From positions 1 through 60,832 of the forward strand of contig CAJNDS010000843.1 of NCBI GenBank assembly GCA_905221605.1: a stretch of 60,832 nt of DNA, written 5' to 3'. The number at the start of each line of letters is the position of its first letter. The first letter of the stretch is position 1. A model generated the notes under the pieces. That model did not search any database. It was not told the origin of the DNA and saw only the letters and a list, made by a program, of their open reading frames with translations. Origin of the DNA: Symbiodinium natans. Taxonomy: Eukaryota; Sar; Dinophyceae; Suessiales; Symbiodiniaceae. Positions 43,240 through 53,473 of the stretch are shown here, one piece after another. Both the position numbers and the translations under genes were made by a program.

Positions 43240-44285
43240 TAAACCCCTAAAACTTAACCATCTTTTTCTCGAGAAAACCAAAAAAACCAAAAAAAACAAA
43301 AAAAAACCAAAAAAACCATCTTTTCCAAAACTATGGGGCTGGGGCCTCCAAAAGATGATTTTTTTGGTTTTCTCGAGAAAAAGATGGTTTTTTTGGTTCG
43401 AAACAATCTTTTTCTCGAGAAAAAGATGGTTTTTGAGCAGCCGCTCTTCGAAAAACCATCTTTTTCTCGAGAAAAAGATGGTTTTTAGAGATCTTACCCT
43501 GGAAAAACAATCTTTTTCTCGAGAAAAAGATGGTTTTTGGAGGTCTTGTCCTGGTAAAACCATCTTTTTCTCGAGAAAAAGATGGTTTTTGGAGGTCTTC
43601 TCCTGGTAAAACCATCTTTTTCTCGAGAAAAAGATGGTTTTTCGAAGGATGGTTGCTCAAAACAATCTTTTTCTCGAGAAAAAGATGGTTTCGAACCAAA
43701 AAACCATCTTTTTCTCGAGAAAACCAAAAAAACCAAAAAAACAATCTTTTCCAAAACTATGGGGCTGGGGCCTTCAAGAGATGGTTTTTTTGGTTTTCTC
43801 GAGAAAAAGATGGTTTTTTTTGGTTCGAAACCATCTTTTTCTCGAGAAAAAGATGGTTTTTGAGCAGCCGCTCTTCGAAAAACCATCTTTTTCTCGAGAA
43901 AAAGATGTTTTTTGGAGATCTTGTCCTGGAAAAACCATCTTTTTCGCGAGAAAAAGATGGTTTTTGGAGGTCTTGTCCTGGTAAAACCATCTTTTTCTCG
44001 AGAAAAAGATGGTTTTTGGAGGTCTTGTCCTGGTAAAACCATCTTTTTCTCGAGAAAAAGATGGTTTTTAGAAGAGCGGCTGCTCAAAAACCATCTTTTT
44101 CTCGAGAAAGAGATGGTTTCGAACCAAAAAACCATCTTTTTCTCGAGAAAACCAAAAAAACCATCTTTTGGAGGCCCCAGCCCCATAGTTTTGGAAAAGA
44201 TGGTTTTTTTGGTTTTTTTTTGTTTTTTTTGTTTTTTTGGTTTTTTGGATTTTTTTGGTTTGTTGGTTTTTGTTAGTTTCTTGTT
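43240..44285. repeat. Palindrome cluster with ~17 copies of CTTTTTCTCGAGAAAAAG
   Basis: The symmetric core CTTTTTCTCGAGAAAAAG, extended by CCAT/ATGG, recurs about 17 times at ~52 bp spacing. The spacers are a few related sequences (GGAGGTCTTGTCCTGG, GAGCAGCCGCTCTTCG). The same outer block, with AAAACTATGGGGCTGGGGCC, appears near 43,325 and 43,750 and inverted near 44,170-44,200. Frames are open in all directions only because the unit lacks stops. Confidence 0.9.
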
Positions 44286-44403
44286 TTGTTGTTTTTTGCC
44301 TTGATCTGGCTAGGACTCGGCTGCCATCCGCGGTGGGTCCATTGGGGGGGGGGGTGAGCATATATATATATATACATATGTATATATATATATATACAAA
44401 TAT

Positions 44404-44441
<38 letters not shown>

Positions 44442-44455
44442 GTATCTGCAAACAT
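44286..44455. repeat. TATA microsatellite with CCGCGGTGGGTCC side, copy B
   Basis: CCGCGGTGGGTCCATTGGGG is followed by a poly-G and then TATATA runs. Inverted copy of 41,590-41,715. Confidence 0.7.
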
Positions 44456-44701
44456 ATACAAAATCCTCGACACTGAGCCCTAGATAGGTTTTGCGCTTCA
44501 AGGCTTTCGAGGGTTGGGGGAAGTGGTGGAGTCGAGGGTCCATGTGAACGGTAAGCCCATGACTCCACACTTCAGATCTTGTGCTTCAAGCCCAAACCAT
44601 GTAAATGTTAAACCGTATGGGCCCCCGAACATGTGCCGTTTAGGGTTTAGGTTTTAGGATTTAGGGTTTTAGGGTTTCTGGAGATTGGATATTGGGTGCA
44701 G

Positions 44702-44854
44702 AATGGATATAAGGACCCAACATTCAGGACGAGGTCCCATATCTTACACCCTTGCAAAGTGAAATTTCAGCCCCTCCCACCTTGCCTTGTTGTGCGTAAT
44801 ATGGTGCCCCCTGAAATGGAGTCCTTGGGGTTTGGCCTTGAGGAGAACTTTTGA
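44702..44854 (+). CDS. Putative terminal exon, 50 codons
   Basis: After TTGGGTGCAG the frame NGYKDPTFRTRSHILHPCKV continues with KFQPLPPCLVVRNMVPPEME and SLGFGLEENF to a TGA at 44,852. It is the longest plus-strand frame in this part without repeats. Unknown family. A 70-codon minus frame overlaps it and is considered the shadow. Confidence 0.45.
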   Translation, partial: NGYKDPTFRTRSHILHPCKVKFQPLPPCLVVRNMVPPEMESLGFGLEENF

Positions 44855-45116
44855 TGGAGCGAGCCCGTGCAGCTGTCAGGTTACATTGTGGGATATCTTC
44901 TGCTGCCCTCACAATAACTACCCAAATACCTAACATGGGCCTTGTTTGAGTTTGCTTTTCTACTGTAGGAGTTCAGGGAGTTTGGAACAGTATCCGAGAA
45001 CCCGAGTTCAACCCAACTTGAAGCCCATCACATGCCCAAACCCTAACCCCTAAAACCAAAACCCTATAACCCCTTCGCCCCCCTTCAATTCCTCGCCATG
45101 TAGTTCATGATTGCAG

Positions 45117-45370
45117 GGCGCTCGGATTGAAGCAGCAAAACAAGCCAAGCCGCTAAAACGGGTTGTGTGGAGGGTTTGGTGGCGTGCCTTCCTTCAGGGT
45201 TAAGAAGAATAAGACGAATAAGAACAGTAAGAATGACAACAATAACAACAATAATACGAATGGCAATAATAACAACAATAAGAATAAGAAGAATGGCTGC
45301 AGTTGGCCGCGCTTTTCGTGGGCATGCTCCTGTATCGGGACAACTCACTTCAGACGCTTGGCATGAATGA
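45117..45370 (+). CDS. Putative two-exon gene end with a canonical GT-AG intron
   Basis: Exon 45,117-45,198 follows ATTGCAG and reads ARIEAAKQAKPLKRVVWRVW, then WRAFLQ. An A-rich 104 bp intron starts GTTAAG and ends GGCTGCAG. Exon 45,303-45,370 reads VGRAFRGHAPVSGQLTSDAW, then HE and TGA. The frame is kept by a normal GT-AG join, in contrast to the introner-type introns. Unknown protein. Confidence 0.45.
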
Positions 45371-45424
45371 AAGTCAGCCTAAGGCATCAGGTTGAACGTT
45401 GAGGGTTCTCCTCCAGCCCTTTTT

Positions 45425-45545
45425 TCCCTAAGCCCTAAGCCCTAAGCCCTAAGCCCTAAGCCCTAAGCCCTAAGCCCTAAGCCCTAAGCCCTAAGCCCTA
45501 AGCCCTAAGCCCTAAGCCCTAAGCCCTAAGCCCTAAGCCCTAAGC
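45425..45545. repeat. Variant telomeric array, CCCTAAG units
   Basis: Seventeen essentially perfect CCCTAAG units (GGGCTTA on the other strand). Confidence 0.9.
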
Positions 45546-45635
45546 CAGAGCTTCAGCCCCCGAAGTCCGGAGTCGGGTGAGCGGGTGGGGGGGGGGGGGG
45601 GCTTAGAGATTTCAGGCGCTTAGGGATTACCTGAA

Positions 45636-45725
45636 GAACCCAAAACCTTCCTTTTTTGTAGGTTACTACGATAAAACCCCTTATAGGATTCTTAGGAAAC
45701 CTACAAAAAAGTAGGTTTTGGGTTC
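45636..45725. mobile_element. 90 bp hairpin element
   Basis: GAACCCAAAACCTTCCTTTT with TTGTAGGTT is inverted as AACCTACAAAAAAGTAGGTT and TTGGGTTC at the right. The loop holds CCCCTTATAGG. Single copy here; it resembles the other small palindromic elements. Confidence 0.75.
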
Positions 45726-45942
45726 CAAAGGTAGGGTTTAGGGTTTAGGGAGTAGGGTTTAGGGTTCCAGTTCAGTGTTCGCTAGGGTTGAGGGCTCACA
45801 CCTTAAACTTAGCCCCAAGCCCTTAGCCCTATTTGTTGCGGAAAGGTACAGCGCTTCATTCCAAAAAGACCTAAAGCCCTAAAGCCAAACCCGGAACCCT
45901 TTCCTTAAACCCTCAATAAACCTTGTAGCCCTAGTACACCCC

Positions 45943-46080
45943 TCCCCCTAACATTGAACCCCCCCCCCCCCCCCCCCTGCCCCCTAATAATACTCCCGTG
46001 ATGGTTATGTTACAATATACGGGGGGGGGATCTAATACTTGGGGGCAGGAGGTTTTCATCAACATTAGGGGGAGGGGATT
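45943..46080. mobile_element. Palindromic element with CCCCTCCCCCTAA ends
   Basis: CCCCTCCCCCTAACATTGAA at the left is inverted as TTCATCAACATTAGGGGGAG and GGG at the right, with poly-C and poly-G runs also mirrored inside. No gene. Confidence 0.65.
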
Positions 46081-46139
46081 AAACCCTGAACCCTAATCCC
46101 TAAACCCTCAACCCCAAGCTTACAAACCATAAACTCCAA

Positions 46140-46215
46140 ACCCTAAACCCTTAACCCTAAACCCTAAACTCTAAACCCTAAACTCTAAACCCTAAACTCT
46201 AAACCCTAAACCTCC
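46140..46215. repeat. Alternating CCCTAAA/CTCTAAA array
   Basis: Units alternate CCCTAAA and CTCTAAA in pairs, a higher-order 14-base repeat of the telomeric motif. Confidence 0.75.
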
Positions 46216-46503
46216 AAGGAGCGTGCGCGAGAAGCGCAAGCGAATCCAGGCCCGGAGTCCGCTTCGGGTTTTTTTTACTGGATGAGGTAACCTGTATCCC
46301 CTTAAACCCTATATCAACCCTAAACCCCAAACCAAAACCCCAAACCCCAAACCCCTGACCCCATATTTTTTTTTGGCTTGGTTCTTCGTGGGGCGTCCCC
46401 TTTTTAGTTGCTGCTGTTTGTTGAGGGTTTAGGCTCTACCCCCAAACCCTGAACCCTGAACCCTAAACCCCAAACCCTAAACCCTAAACCCTAAACCCTT
46501 TCA

Positions 46504-46650
46504 TAGACAGGTGGTGCGTCGGCTTTAGGGATGTGTCGTGGGGACAACCAGAAAAAAAAAAAGTTCTGGGATATTCAGAGGGTTCAGGGATGTTGGTGGT
46601 TTCTTTTTCGGCGCGCCCGCAGGCTGATGCTGAAAAGCCCAGGTTGCGGG
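46504..46650 (+). CDS. Putative exon, 48 codons
   Basis: The frame reads DRWCVGFRDVSWGQPEKKKV, then LGYSEGSGMLVVSFSARPQA before CCCAGG and telomere-like DNA. Unknown. The lysines come from a poly-A run, so the frame is sensitive to a one-base error there. Confidence 0.35.
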
Positions 46651-46759
46651 GTTTAGGGGGGGTTCCTGAGCCCCTAGAACCCTTTACCCGAATGTGTAAG
46701 CCAACCCTAAACCCTAAACCCTAAACCCTAAACCCTAAACCCTAAACCCTAAACCTGCC

Positions 46760-47180
46760 CGCTTCACAAATCATGACAAACGCCGAGTTTGCCACAAGAA
46801 CTCCCCCACATGGCCCCTGTCAAACCCTCCCAAGAAAGCGCGCAGAAAAGCCCCAAAACGTCCAGCAAAATGCTCAAAAGAGACCGCGCTACCCCAATCT
46901 CTCAATCAAATCAAAAACAGAACATGCCCCAATCTTGCGCTAACCGCCACAAAAATGCAACAATAACCAGCAACCCAAACGTAACCTGCCACAATCTTCC
47001 CCGAGCAGCAGTAAACATCCCCCAAGCCTCCACAAAACCCCCCAAAAAGACGACACAACTGCCACAATAACCAACACCAAAATAGTTCACAACCCCAACA
47101 ATTTTCCCCAAAAGCAAAGAGAGATTTTGACCAGACTTTCGCCCAAAGCCCGCCCCAAAGCTCCGGATATGAACGCTCTA
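46760..47180. other. Strand-asymmetric, G-depleted segment
   Basis: The plus strand is almost G-free (C/A-rich) for 400 bp between two CCCTAAA arrays. Its right end (GACCAGACTTTCGCCCAAAG) recurs inverted at 49,480-49,520, so it is part of a repeat family. Long frames on both strands have odd composition and are not accepted as genes. Confidence 0.6.
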
Positions 47181-47357
47181 AACGATAAACCCTAAACCCT
47201 AAACCCTAAACCCTAAACCCTAAACCCTGGCTTTTCACAGGAATCTGGGGACTGCATAAAGCCCCTGAAATTGAAACCCTCCTAGAACACTGCGGCCCTT
47301 ACCCGTGGCATCAGCCCTGAACCCTGGGACCCGGCTCCAGACCCCCGGTGCTTAGGG

Positions 47358-47790
47358 GTCTAGGGTTTAGGGTTTAGGGTTTAGGGTTTAGGGTTTGGGG
47401 TTTAGGGTTTAGGGTTTCGGGTTTGGGGTTTAGGCTTTAGGGTTTGGGGTTTAGGGTTTAGGGTTTCGGGTTTGGGGTTTAGGCCGACTTGGCGGCTGCC
47501 ATCCCACCGGACGCGCGAGAAGACCGGGACAGCCACGCGGGGTGAAACCTGGGTGATTCAACCCTAAACCCTGAACCCTGAACCCTGAACCCTAAACCCT
47601 AAACCCTAAACCCTAAACCATAACCCTAAACCCTAAACCCTAAACCCTAAACCCTAAACCCTAAACCCTAAACCCTAAACCCTAAACCCTAAACCCTAAA
47701 CCCTAAACCCAAACCCTAAACCCTAAACCTTAAACCCTAAACCCTAAACCCTCAACCCTCAACCCTGAACCCTAAACCCTAAACCCTACC
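47358..47790. repeat. Large telomeric tract, both orientations
   Basis: TTTAGGG/TTTGGGG units at 47,358-47,485 are followed, after an 80 bp unique piece, by about 30 CCCTAAA units at 47,560-47,790. The unique piece reads ADLAAAIPPDAREDRDSHAG to a stop on the plus strand, a possible terminal exon. Confidence 0.85.
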
Positions 47791-47907
47791 CTTGTTCATG
47801 GGCCCTGAGTATGGTCCCTAACCTCCCAAGGGACCATGTAACGACCCTTAGAGTGATGACAGTTCATTTCATTTCCCCTATGCTGCCAGGGTGAGGGGTT
47901 TGGGGTT

Positions 47908-48085
47908 TGGGGCTTCGGAGTAAAGACAGTTTGCCCTGGTTCTACGCAAGTTTGGGGGAAGGGCCCCTAAACTTAAAACCCTACACCCTTAACCGGGGCT
48001 TCGGAGTAAAGACAGTTTGCCCTGGTTCTACGCAAGTTTGGGGGAAGGGCCCCTAAACTCAAAACCCTACACCCTAAACCCTAAA
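47908..48085. repeat. 88 bp direct duplication
   Basis: GGCTTCGGAGTAAAGACAGT through GGGGGAAGGGCCCCTAAACT and AAAACCCTACACCC occurs twice in tandem, at about 47,909 and 47,997, differing at one or two positions. It is unrelated to the 88 bp satellite. Confidence 0.85.
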
Positions 48086-48129
48086 CCCCAAGCAAATTCA
48101 AAACCCTAAGCCTTCAACCCCATTCCCTA

Positions 48130-48254
48130 AACTGCAATGCTTGAGCATGTGCAGCATGGCTAGCCATGACGCGTTGCGAGGCACCAGTACACTTGCGGTC
48201 GCAGAAGTTCTACTTGCCAAGTCAGGTTGCCTGCGGGCTTTGCAGGGTTGAAAG
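48130..48254 (+). CDS. Putative terminal exon
   Basis: The frame CSMASHDALRGTSTLAVAEV, then LLAKSGCLRALQG, ends in TGA. Flanked by CCCTAAA-type sequence. Unknown product. Confidence 0.4.
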
Positions 48255-50153
48255 CCCATAGCCCCATGAACACCGACCCGAACCCTATTAACCTACAGAC
48301 TACAGACCCTATAAACCCAACACCCAAAACCCAAAAACCCTAAACCCTATCAACCCTAAACCCAAACACCCAGAACCTCTGAATTCACCCCCTGGGCTCC
48401 TGAATTCCCTACCCCCTCACCCCCTACACAGCCCAACACCCACGCGGGTGGCGACTTGGACCTGCACCCCTCAAGGTGTTCGGGGCTGCCGGCGTTTGTT
48501 CAGGCTCACCGAGCCCTGAACCCGAAACCCCTCAACCTGCCCAAATTAAGGAAGTCGTCGGGACATGGTGGTGACCTTTTCCCCCTGTAAGGAACGCCGG
48601 GTTCTGGGCCTGTGGGTTCAGGGTTCAGGGTTTAGGGTTTAGGGTTTGGGGTTTGGGGTTGTGGAGTTTGGGGTTTGGGGTGTGGGGTTTGGGGTTGAGG
48701 GCTTCACCCCCTACGAGGAACCGGCCTTTCTTGGGGTTTAGGGTTCAGGGTTTCGGGTTGATAGGGTTGGGGAGCTTTGTGGTTTTTAGGGCCTCAGGCT
48801 TCTAGGGGACTCGCCAGGACGATGACGAAGCTGACGAGCGGGATGATCTGATGTGATGGCTGATCCCTAAGCCCGAAACCCTAAACCCCAAACCCTAAGC
48901 CCTTCTAAGCCCTAAGCCCTAAACCCCAAACCCTAAACCTATACTGAGGGTCGTTGCTTGCGGCCCACATCCCCAAACCCCAAGTGCTGGTTACGCTGGT
49001 CGGGGTTTAAGGTCTAGCATAAACCCTATGAGCAATGTCTGCCAAAAAAACCCGGTAAGCCCGAAAAACCCTACAAACCCCGTCTATAAACCCCATAAAC
49101 CCTATCTATGATCCCTAAAAACCTGATAAACCTTTAAACCCTCCTGTAAACCCATTCCAGATTTCAGGTAAGGAAGGTTACAGGAAGTTTCTAGGGTTTT
49201 GGGTTTGACCCTTCACCCTAAACCCTAAACCGTAAACCCTAAACCCTAAACCCTAAACCTAAACCTTAAACCATAAAACCCTAAGTTCCCCCAAGACTTA
49301 GGTGCCCAAGGTTTCGGGTTACGGGGGCTCACGCACGCGGTGCGACCAGGTGCGGGAGCAAAAGTTCTGAGTGCTGGGGTTTAGGGTTTAGGGTTTAGGG
49401 TTTAGGGTTTAGGGTTAGGGTTTAGGGTTTAAGGTTTAGAGCGTACATCTCCGGAGCTTTGGGACGGGCTTTGGGCTGGTTTTTTGAGCGGTTCTTGGGC
49501 GAAAGTCTGGTCAAAATCTCTGTCTTTGCTGGTGCTTAAGGGTCTAGGGTATAGGGTTTAGGGTTTTAGGGTTTAGGGTTTCGGGTTTAGGGTTTAAGGT
49601 TTAGGGGTTTCAGGTTGAGGGTTTCGGGGTTTAGGAGTTGAGGGTTTGGGGTTGAGTGTTCCGGGCAATAGGGTGTATAAACCCTTAACCCTAGGAGTGG
49701 AGGGTTTAGGGGTTTAGGGTTTAAGGGTTGAGGAATAGGGTTTAGAAACCCTAAAACGAAAAGGAATTAGGGGTTTTTAGTTGAGGCGGTTTGGGGGGTG
49801 CGGATCTAAGACCTCACGAAGATGTCCGGTTGGGTTTAGGTCATTTCGGGTTCAGGGTTTGGGGAGAAGGGCCCGAGTGTACTTGCTTTTCCTGTGCCGC
49901 AAAATTTCGATTCACAATCAGCCAAGCAGCTCGCTGTCGGGTGGGTTATGGAATCCGCAGCCCTAAATCCTAAACTCTACACCGAGCACCAACCCCTAAC
50001 AACCTCCGAACCTTAGTTGAACTTTTAGCCGACCTAGCCACTAACACAGCCTGAGTTCGGGATATCCTCACAAGAGAAGGGGTGTAGAGGCCGAGCACCG
50101 GAACAAGGCATAAGCATCTACGTCTTCTGGGGTCTGCATGAGCAGCAGCTTAC

Positions 50154-52828
50154 ATGGCTTACATGGTTATTGTTGCCAGGGCCCCCTTTTTTCGAGCCCG
50201 AGCAAGGTTTTTGCTTGATGGCAAGGTCTATTCACACGCATGCAATGGCTTGACTGCCGCTGCAATGCTGTCTGGCAGATGTCGCTTCATGGCAATCCTG
50301 CTTCTTAGTAGCTGAGCGAGTACACTGTACATTTTTTGGGATACTAGAATCCTAAACCCTAAACCCTAAACCCTAAACCCTAAACCCTAAACCCTAAACC
50401 CTAAACCCTAAACCCTAAACCCTAAACCCTAAACCCTAAACCCTAAACCCTAAGCTGATGAACTCAGCAACTAAGGCTCTTCGCAGGCCTCTTCCTGGTC
50501 CTTCAACTCCGAGAGCCGGTCTTTGATCCCTTAGCAGCCGAGTGAGTACACTTTGCACTTTTTGGGATACTCTCAGGGTTTAGGGTTTAGGGTTTAGGGT
50601 TTAGGGTTTAGGGTTTAGGGTTTAGGGTACTCCCCTATAGAACTGGAAGTCTACACTTTTTTTGTTGGGGGGGGGGGGGGGGGTTTGTGAACTCAGCAAC
50701 TAAGGATCCGGAGACAGGGGCCTGGACCGGAGTCGCGAGCGTAGTGCACCTCCTGTCCCGCAAGAATGGGGGCCTCAACACTTGCGCCAGCGAGTTCATC
50801 CGAGACCTCGCGCGCACCTGGGGCTGCGAGTCTTTCGCTGACTACGGCGCCGGGACGGGGGCGTATGCACCTGGGCTGCTATTGGAGGAACTCAAGCCAC
50901 CCGAAACCCTAAACCCTAAACCCTAAACCCTAAACCCTAAACCCTAAACATGCTATACCATAGGAGGGATACATGGTCGCCTTTGTGGTTGCTTTGCTTT
51001 GGCAACTTGCCCTAAACCCCCTAAACCCTTCTGCCCCTAAACCCCCAAAGCCCTCTAAACCCATGTCAACGACTGGAGCTGTTTTTGTCAGCTACTCCCT
51101 CAAGAGGCCTTGCACATGACGATGTTCAGCCCTTAAACCCTAAACCCCTCTAACCCTAAAACCCTACGACCCCCATTAAACCCTAAGACACTCCTAGGTA
51201 GGCCCTTGGGACTTTTTATCTTTTCTCTTATTGGATTTAAGAGGATCATATTCAGGAACATTTGTCAAAGGGTTTTAAGGGCCATCCGACCCTAAAAGCC
51301 TGGAACCCTAAAAGCCCTCTAACCCTAAACCCTCACCCTAAACCCTACACCCCAAACCCTAAACCCTAAACCCCACACCCCAAACCCTAAACCCTAATCC
51401 CTAAACCCTAAACCCTAAACCCTAAACCCTAAACCCCACACCCCAAACCCTAAACCCCAAACCCTAATCCCTAAACCCTAAACCCTAAACCCTAAACCCT
51501 GACCCACAGAGGCCCTGTACATGAGGAAGGAGGGCCTGGAGTCGGTGTCGTGCGTTGATGGCAACCCGGCCGTCAAAGTCTTCTCCCGCAACTTGTGCTC
51601 CGTTGCTGCTTGGTAGCCCAGTGGTACCCCTTGGGGGTTTAGGGTTTAGGGTTTAGGCTTTAGGGTTTTGGGTTTAGGGCTTGGGGTTTAGATTTTAGGG
51701 TTTAGGGTTTCTTGGTTCAATGTTCCCTTACAAGTGACCAAAAGGGTGCCCTTATTGTAATATAGGGATTTCCGACATCAGGGGTACCTGGTTGGGGTCC
51801 ATATTATAAGGGAATTCTACACTAGTTGGGGGTCTGTTTTCGGGTTCCCTATTTTCGTAACCGTAAACCCTAAACCCTAAACCCTAAACCCTAAACCCTA
51901 AACCCTAAACCCTAAACCCTAAACCCTAAACCCTGAACCTGGGCTGCCAAGGCTGACTTGAGCAAGCTTGATCCTACACTTCCCAAGGCCGATCTCGTAC
52001 TGTCTCTGGAGGTTGCGGAGCACATTCCCGAATCATTTCAGGAAGCCTCTTGGTAGCGGTTTAGGGTTTAGGGTTTAGGGTTTAGGGTTTAGGGATTGGG
52101 TTTAGGGTTTAGGGTTTACGGTTTGCGGCTTGGGGCTTGGGGCTTGGGGTTCAGGCCGTAGGGTTTAGGGCTACGAAGGCCTACATGCTCAACGTCGTGA
52201 ACGGGGCGCGCAAGGGCGTGGTGCTGTCTTGGGCAGTGCCTGGTCAACCCGGTGCCGGTCACGTGAATTGCAGAGACAACTCGTGGGTCATCAAGCGCTT
52301 TGCTGACCTCGGCCTGAAGTACGAAGCTAGGCCCTTGGGACATTTTGCATTTTCCCGTATTGGGTTTGCAGGGTTTTAGTGCTTTTATTGGGGTTTAGGG
52401 GTTTAGGGATTTGGGGTTTAGGCCTTCTAGGTAGGCCCTTGGGATATTTTGTCTTTTCCCTTGTTGGGTTTTCAGAGGATCATATTCAGGAATATTTGGT
52501 TGCAGAGGGTGTTATAAGGGCCGTCCCAGGAAAATAGCCCTAAACCCCTAAAACCCAAAACCCCTAAAACCCTAAACCCCCTAAACCCCAAAGGGCCATC
52601 CTAGTTTGGGGGGAGAGAAAGCCATCCCAGGAAGAGGCCCTGACCACGCGCATCCGGAAAACTGTGGAGAGCTGCCCGGAAGAGTTCAACACCATCAACT
52701 TCAAGCGCACCATGCTGGTGTTTTCCAAGGGTGATGAGAGCACTGGAGAAACGCCTGAGTCGCCGGAGCACGCAAATTCCGGAAAGCTGCACTTGGGGAA
52801 GTTTGTTGGGTGGCTGGTAGGGTTTTGA
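50154..52828 (+). CDS. Class I SAM-dependent methyltransferase, multi-exon, introns made of introners and telomeric arrays
   Basis: Exons are about 50,154-50,308, 50,476-50,533, 50,705-50,900, perhaps 51,060-51,129, 51,510-51,613, 51,952-52,053, 52,179-52,330 and 52,631-52,828 (TGA), roughly 350 codons. The Rossmann signature is visible in order: ADYGAGTGAYA (motif I), SCVDGNP (acidic end of strand 2), ADLVLSLEVAEHIP (motif IV/post region), then GVVLSWAVPGQPGAGHVNCR. An S-adenosylmethionine-dependent transfer is therefore likely; the substrate is unknown. ATG at 50,154 is the first in-frame start after a TGA. Seven gaps separate the blocks, several with telomeric arrays inside TIR-bounded introns. 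Most junctions stay in frame only if one G more than a GT-AG join is kept; the second junction fits a GC-AG join instead. The block around 51,060 is uncertain. Confidence 0.75.
50308..50475 (+). mobile_element. Introner, family 5, with CCCTAAA array
   Basis: Left end GTAGCTGAGCGAGTACACTG, then TTTTTTGGGATACT; right end GATGAACTCAGCAACTAAG. About 15 CCCTAAA units fill 50,350-50,455. CAGCTGAG and CTCAGCAACT are the inverted ends. It is intron 1 of the methyltransferase. Confidence 0.8.
50534..50704 (+). mobile_element. Introner, family 5, with TTTAGGG array
   Basis: Same left end (GCAGCCGAGTGAGTACACTT, TTTTTGGGATACT) and same right end (GTGAACTCAGCAACTAAG). The array starts after GGGATACT, the same point as in 50,308-50,475, but has the opposite orientation (TTTAGGG). 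A 18-base poly-G lies near the right end. Confidence 0.8.
51199..51290 (+). mobile_element. Family 4 repeat, copy A
   Basis: TAGGCCCTTGGGACTTTTTA, then GGATCATATTCAGGAACATT and AAGGGCCATCC. The same order occurs at 52,432-52,540 and, partially, at 52,329-52,380. GGCCCTT and AAGGGCC are the inverted ends. Confidence 0.7.
51330..51500. repeat. CCCTAAA array with internal duplication
   Basis: A block of CCCCACACCCCAAACCCTAA followed by ATCCCTAAA units occurs twice within the array, about 75 bp apart, so the array grew by segmental duplication as well as by unit slippage. It ends at GACCCACAG, the acceptor of the next methyltransferase exon. Confidence 0.8.
51613..51951 (+). mobile_element. Introner, family 1, with two telomeric arrays
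   Basis: Left end GTAGCCCAGTGGTACCCCTT, right end CTGGGCTGCCAAG. The family-1 internal motif AAAAGGGTGCCCTTATTGTA lies at 51,743. A TTTAGGG array occupies 51,637-51,712 and a CCCTAAA array 51,866-51,936. It interrupts the methyltransferase between SVAAW and ADLSKLD. Confidence 0.8.
52053..52178 (+). mobile_element. Array-dominated intron, family 1-like ends
   Basis: Starts GTAGCGG and ends GGGCTACGAAG, resembling the family-1 termini (GTAGCCC, GGGCTACTAAG). The rest is almost wholly TTTAGGG-type units. Removing 52,054-52,178 joins EASW to AYMLNVV in frame. Confidence 0.7.
52432..52540 (+). mobile_element. Family 4 repeat, copy B
   Basis: TAGGTAGGCCCTTGGGATAT, GGATCATATTCAGGAATATT and AAGGGCCGTCCCAGG follow the order of copy A at 51,199. 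A left half-copy sits at 52,329-52,380. Both lie in the last methyltransferase intron. Confidence 0.7.
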
Positions 52829-53113
52829 GTCTTTAGGCTTTGAACCCTAAACCCTAAACCGCTTAGGGTTTGGGGTTTAGGGTTTAGGGTTTTCAGCGGC
52901 CGTACTGGTGGACAGGCTACGCGGGAGGAAAGGAAGGGGAGGGTTTAGGATTTAGGGTTTAGGGTCTAGGGTCTAGGGTTTAATTAGGGTTTAGGTTTCA
53001 GGGTGTGATGTTGCTAGCTCAATGGGTCGATCATCTTGCAGGCCGCTGTGGTAAAGCTATAGCCTTGTTGGGGGGGGGGGGGGGTTTAGGGGTTAGGGTT
53101 TAGGGTTTAGGGT

Positions 53114-53473
53114 CCATTCATCGTGCCCAGGCATTGGGAGGATCTAGCGCGAGTGAGCACCCCATCCGCCACGTAGCTTGGGCTCAAGTCGCTGATCTGC
53201 CTCTCAAAGTTGTCCCCTTCGCCTTGGGATGTTCCCCCTTCTCTACTAACAGTCCTTAATAGGGATTATAGTGCCCCCTATTAGAATCCCTACCAAGCAC
53301 TGTTAGCAGAAGGGGAACTTCCCAACATTCGCTCCTCATGCGGGTGGATCTACTTCCCGTGTTTCTGTCCGCGCTCCGCGTGTCAGCAACGATGTGCCCG
53401 GTGGCTTTGAACCAAGCTTGGGAGAGGAGGACGACCGATGGAATCCTTCTGAATCTTACTTAGCCAATACTTG
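53114..53473 (+). CDS. Putative last two exons interrupted by a family 2 element
   Basis: Block one (to 53,225) reads SASEHPIRHVAWAQVADLPL, then KVVPFA. A 98-99 bp palindromic element follows. Block two reads APHAGGSTSRVSVRAPRVSN, then DVPGGFEPSLGEEDDRWNPS and ESYLANT to a TGA at 53,471. Removing 98 bp keeps a continuous frame. No family recognised; the C-terminus is acidic. Confidence 0.5.
53226..53323. mobile_element. Palindromic element, family 2, array-free copy
   Basis: Ends GGGATGTTCCCCCTTCT and AGAAGGGGAACTTCCC are inverted; TACTAACAGT and CACTGTTAG continue the pairing. It contains no telomeric units, so it is the empty counterpart of 36,115-36,351. It starts GG and ends CC, so if it is spliced the borders are non-canonical. 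Confidence 0.8.

Noticed and set aside
43207-44186. Frames of 118-230 codons containing repeated SFSREKDGF or LFLEKKM text
   Set aside because: Derived from the palindrome cluster, which lacks stops in several frames on both strands.
46911-47117. A 68-codon Gly/Val-rich minus frame and an overlapping plus frame
   Set aside because: Both arise from a strand nearly free of G; composition is unlike the accepted exons.
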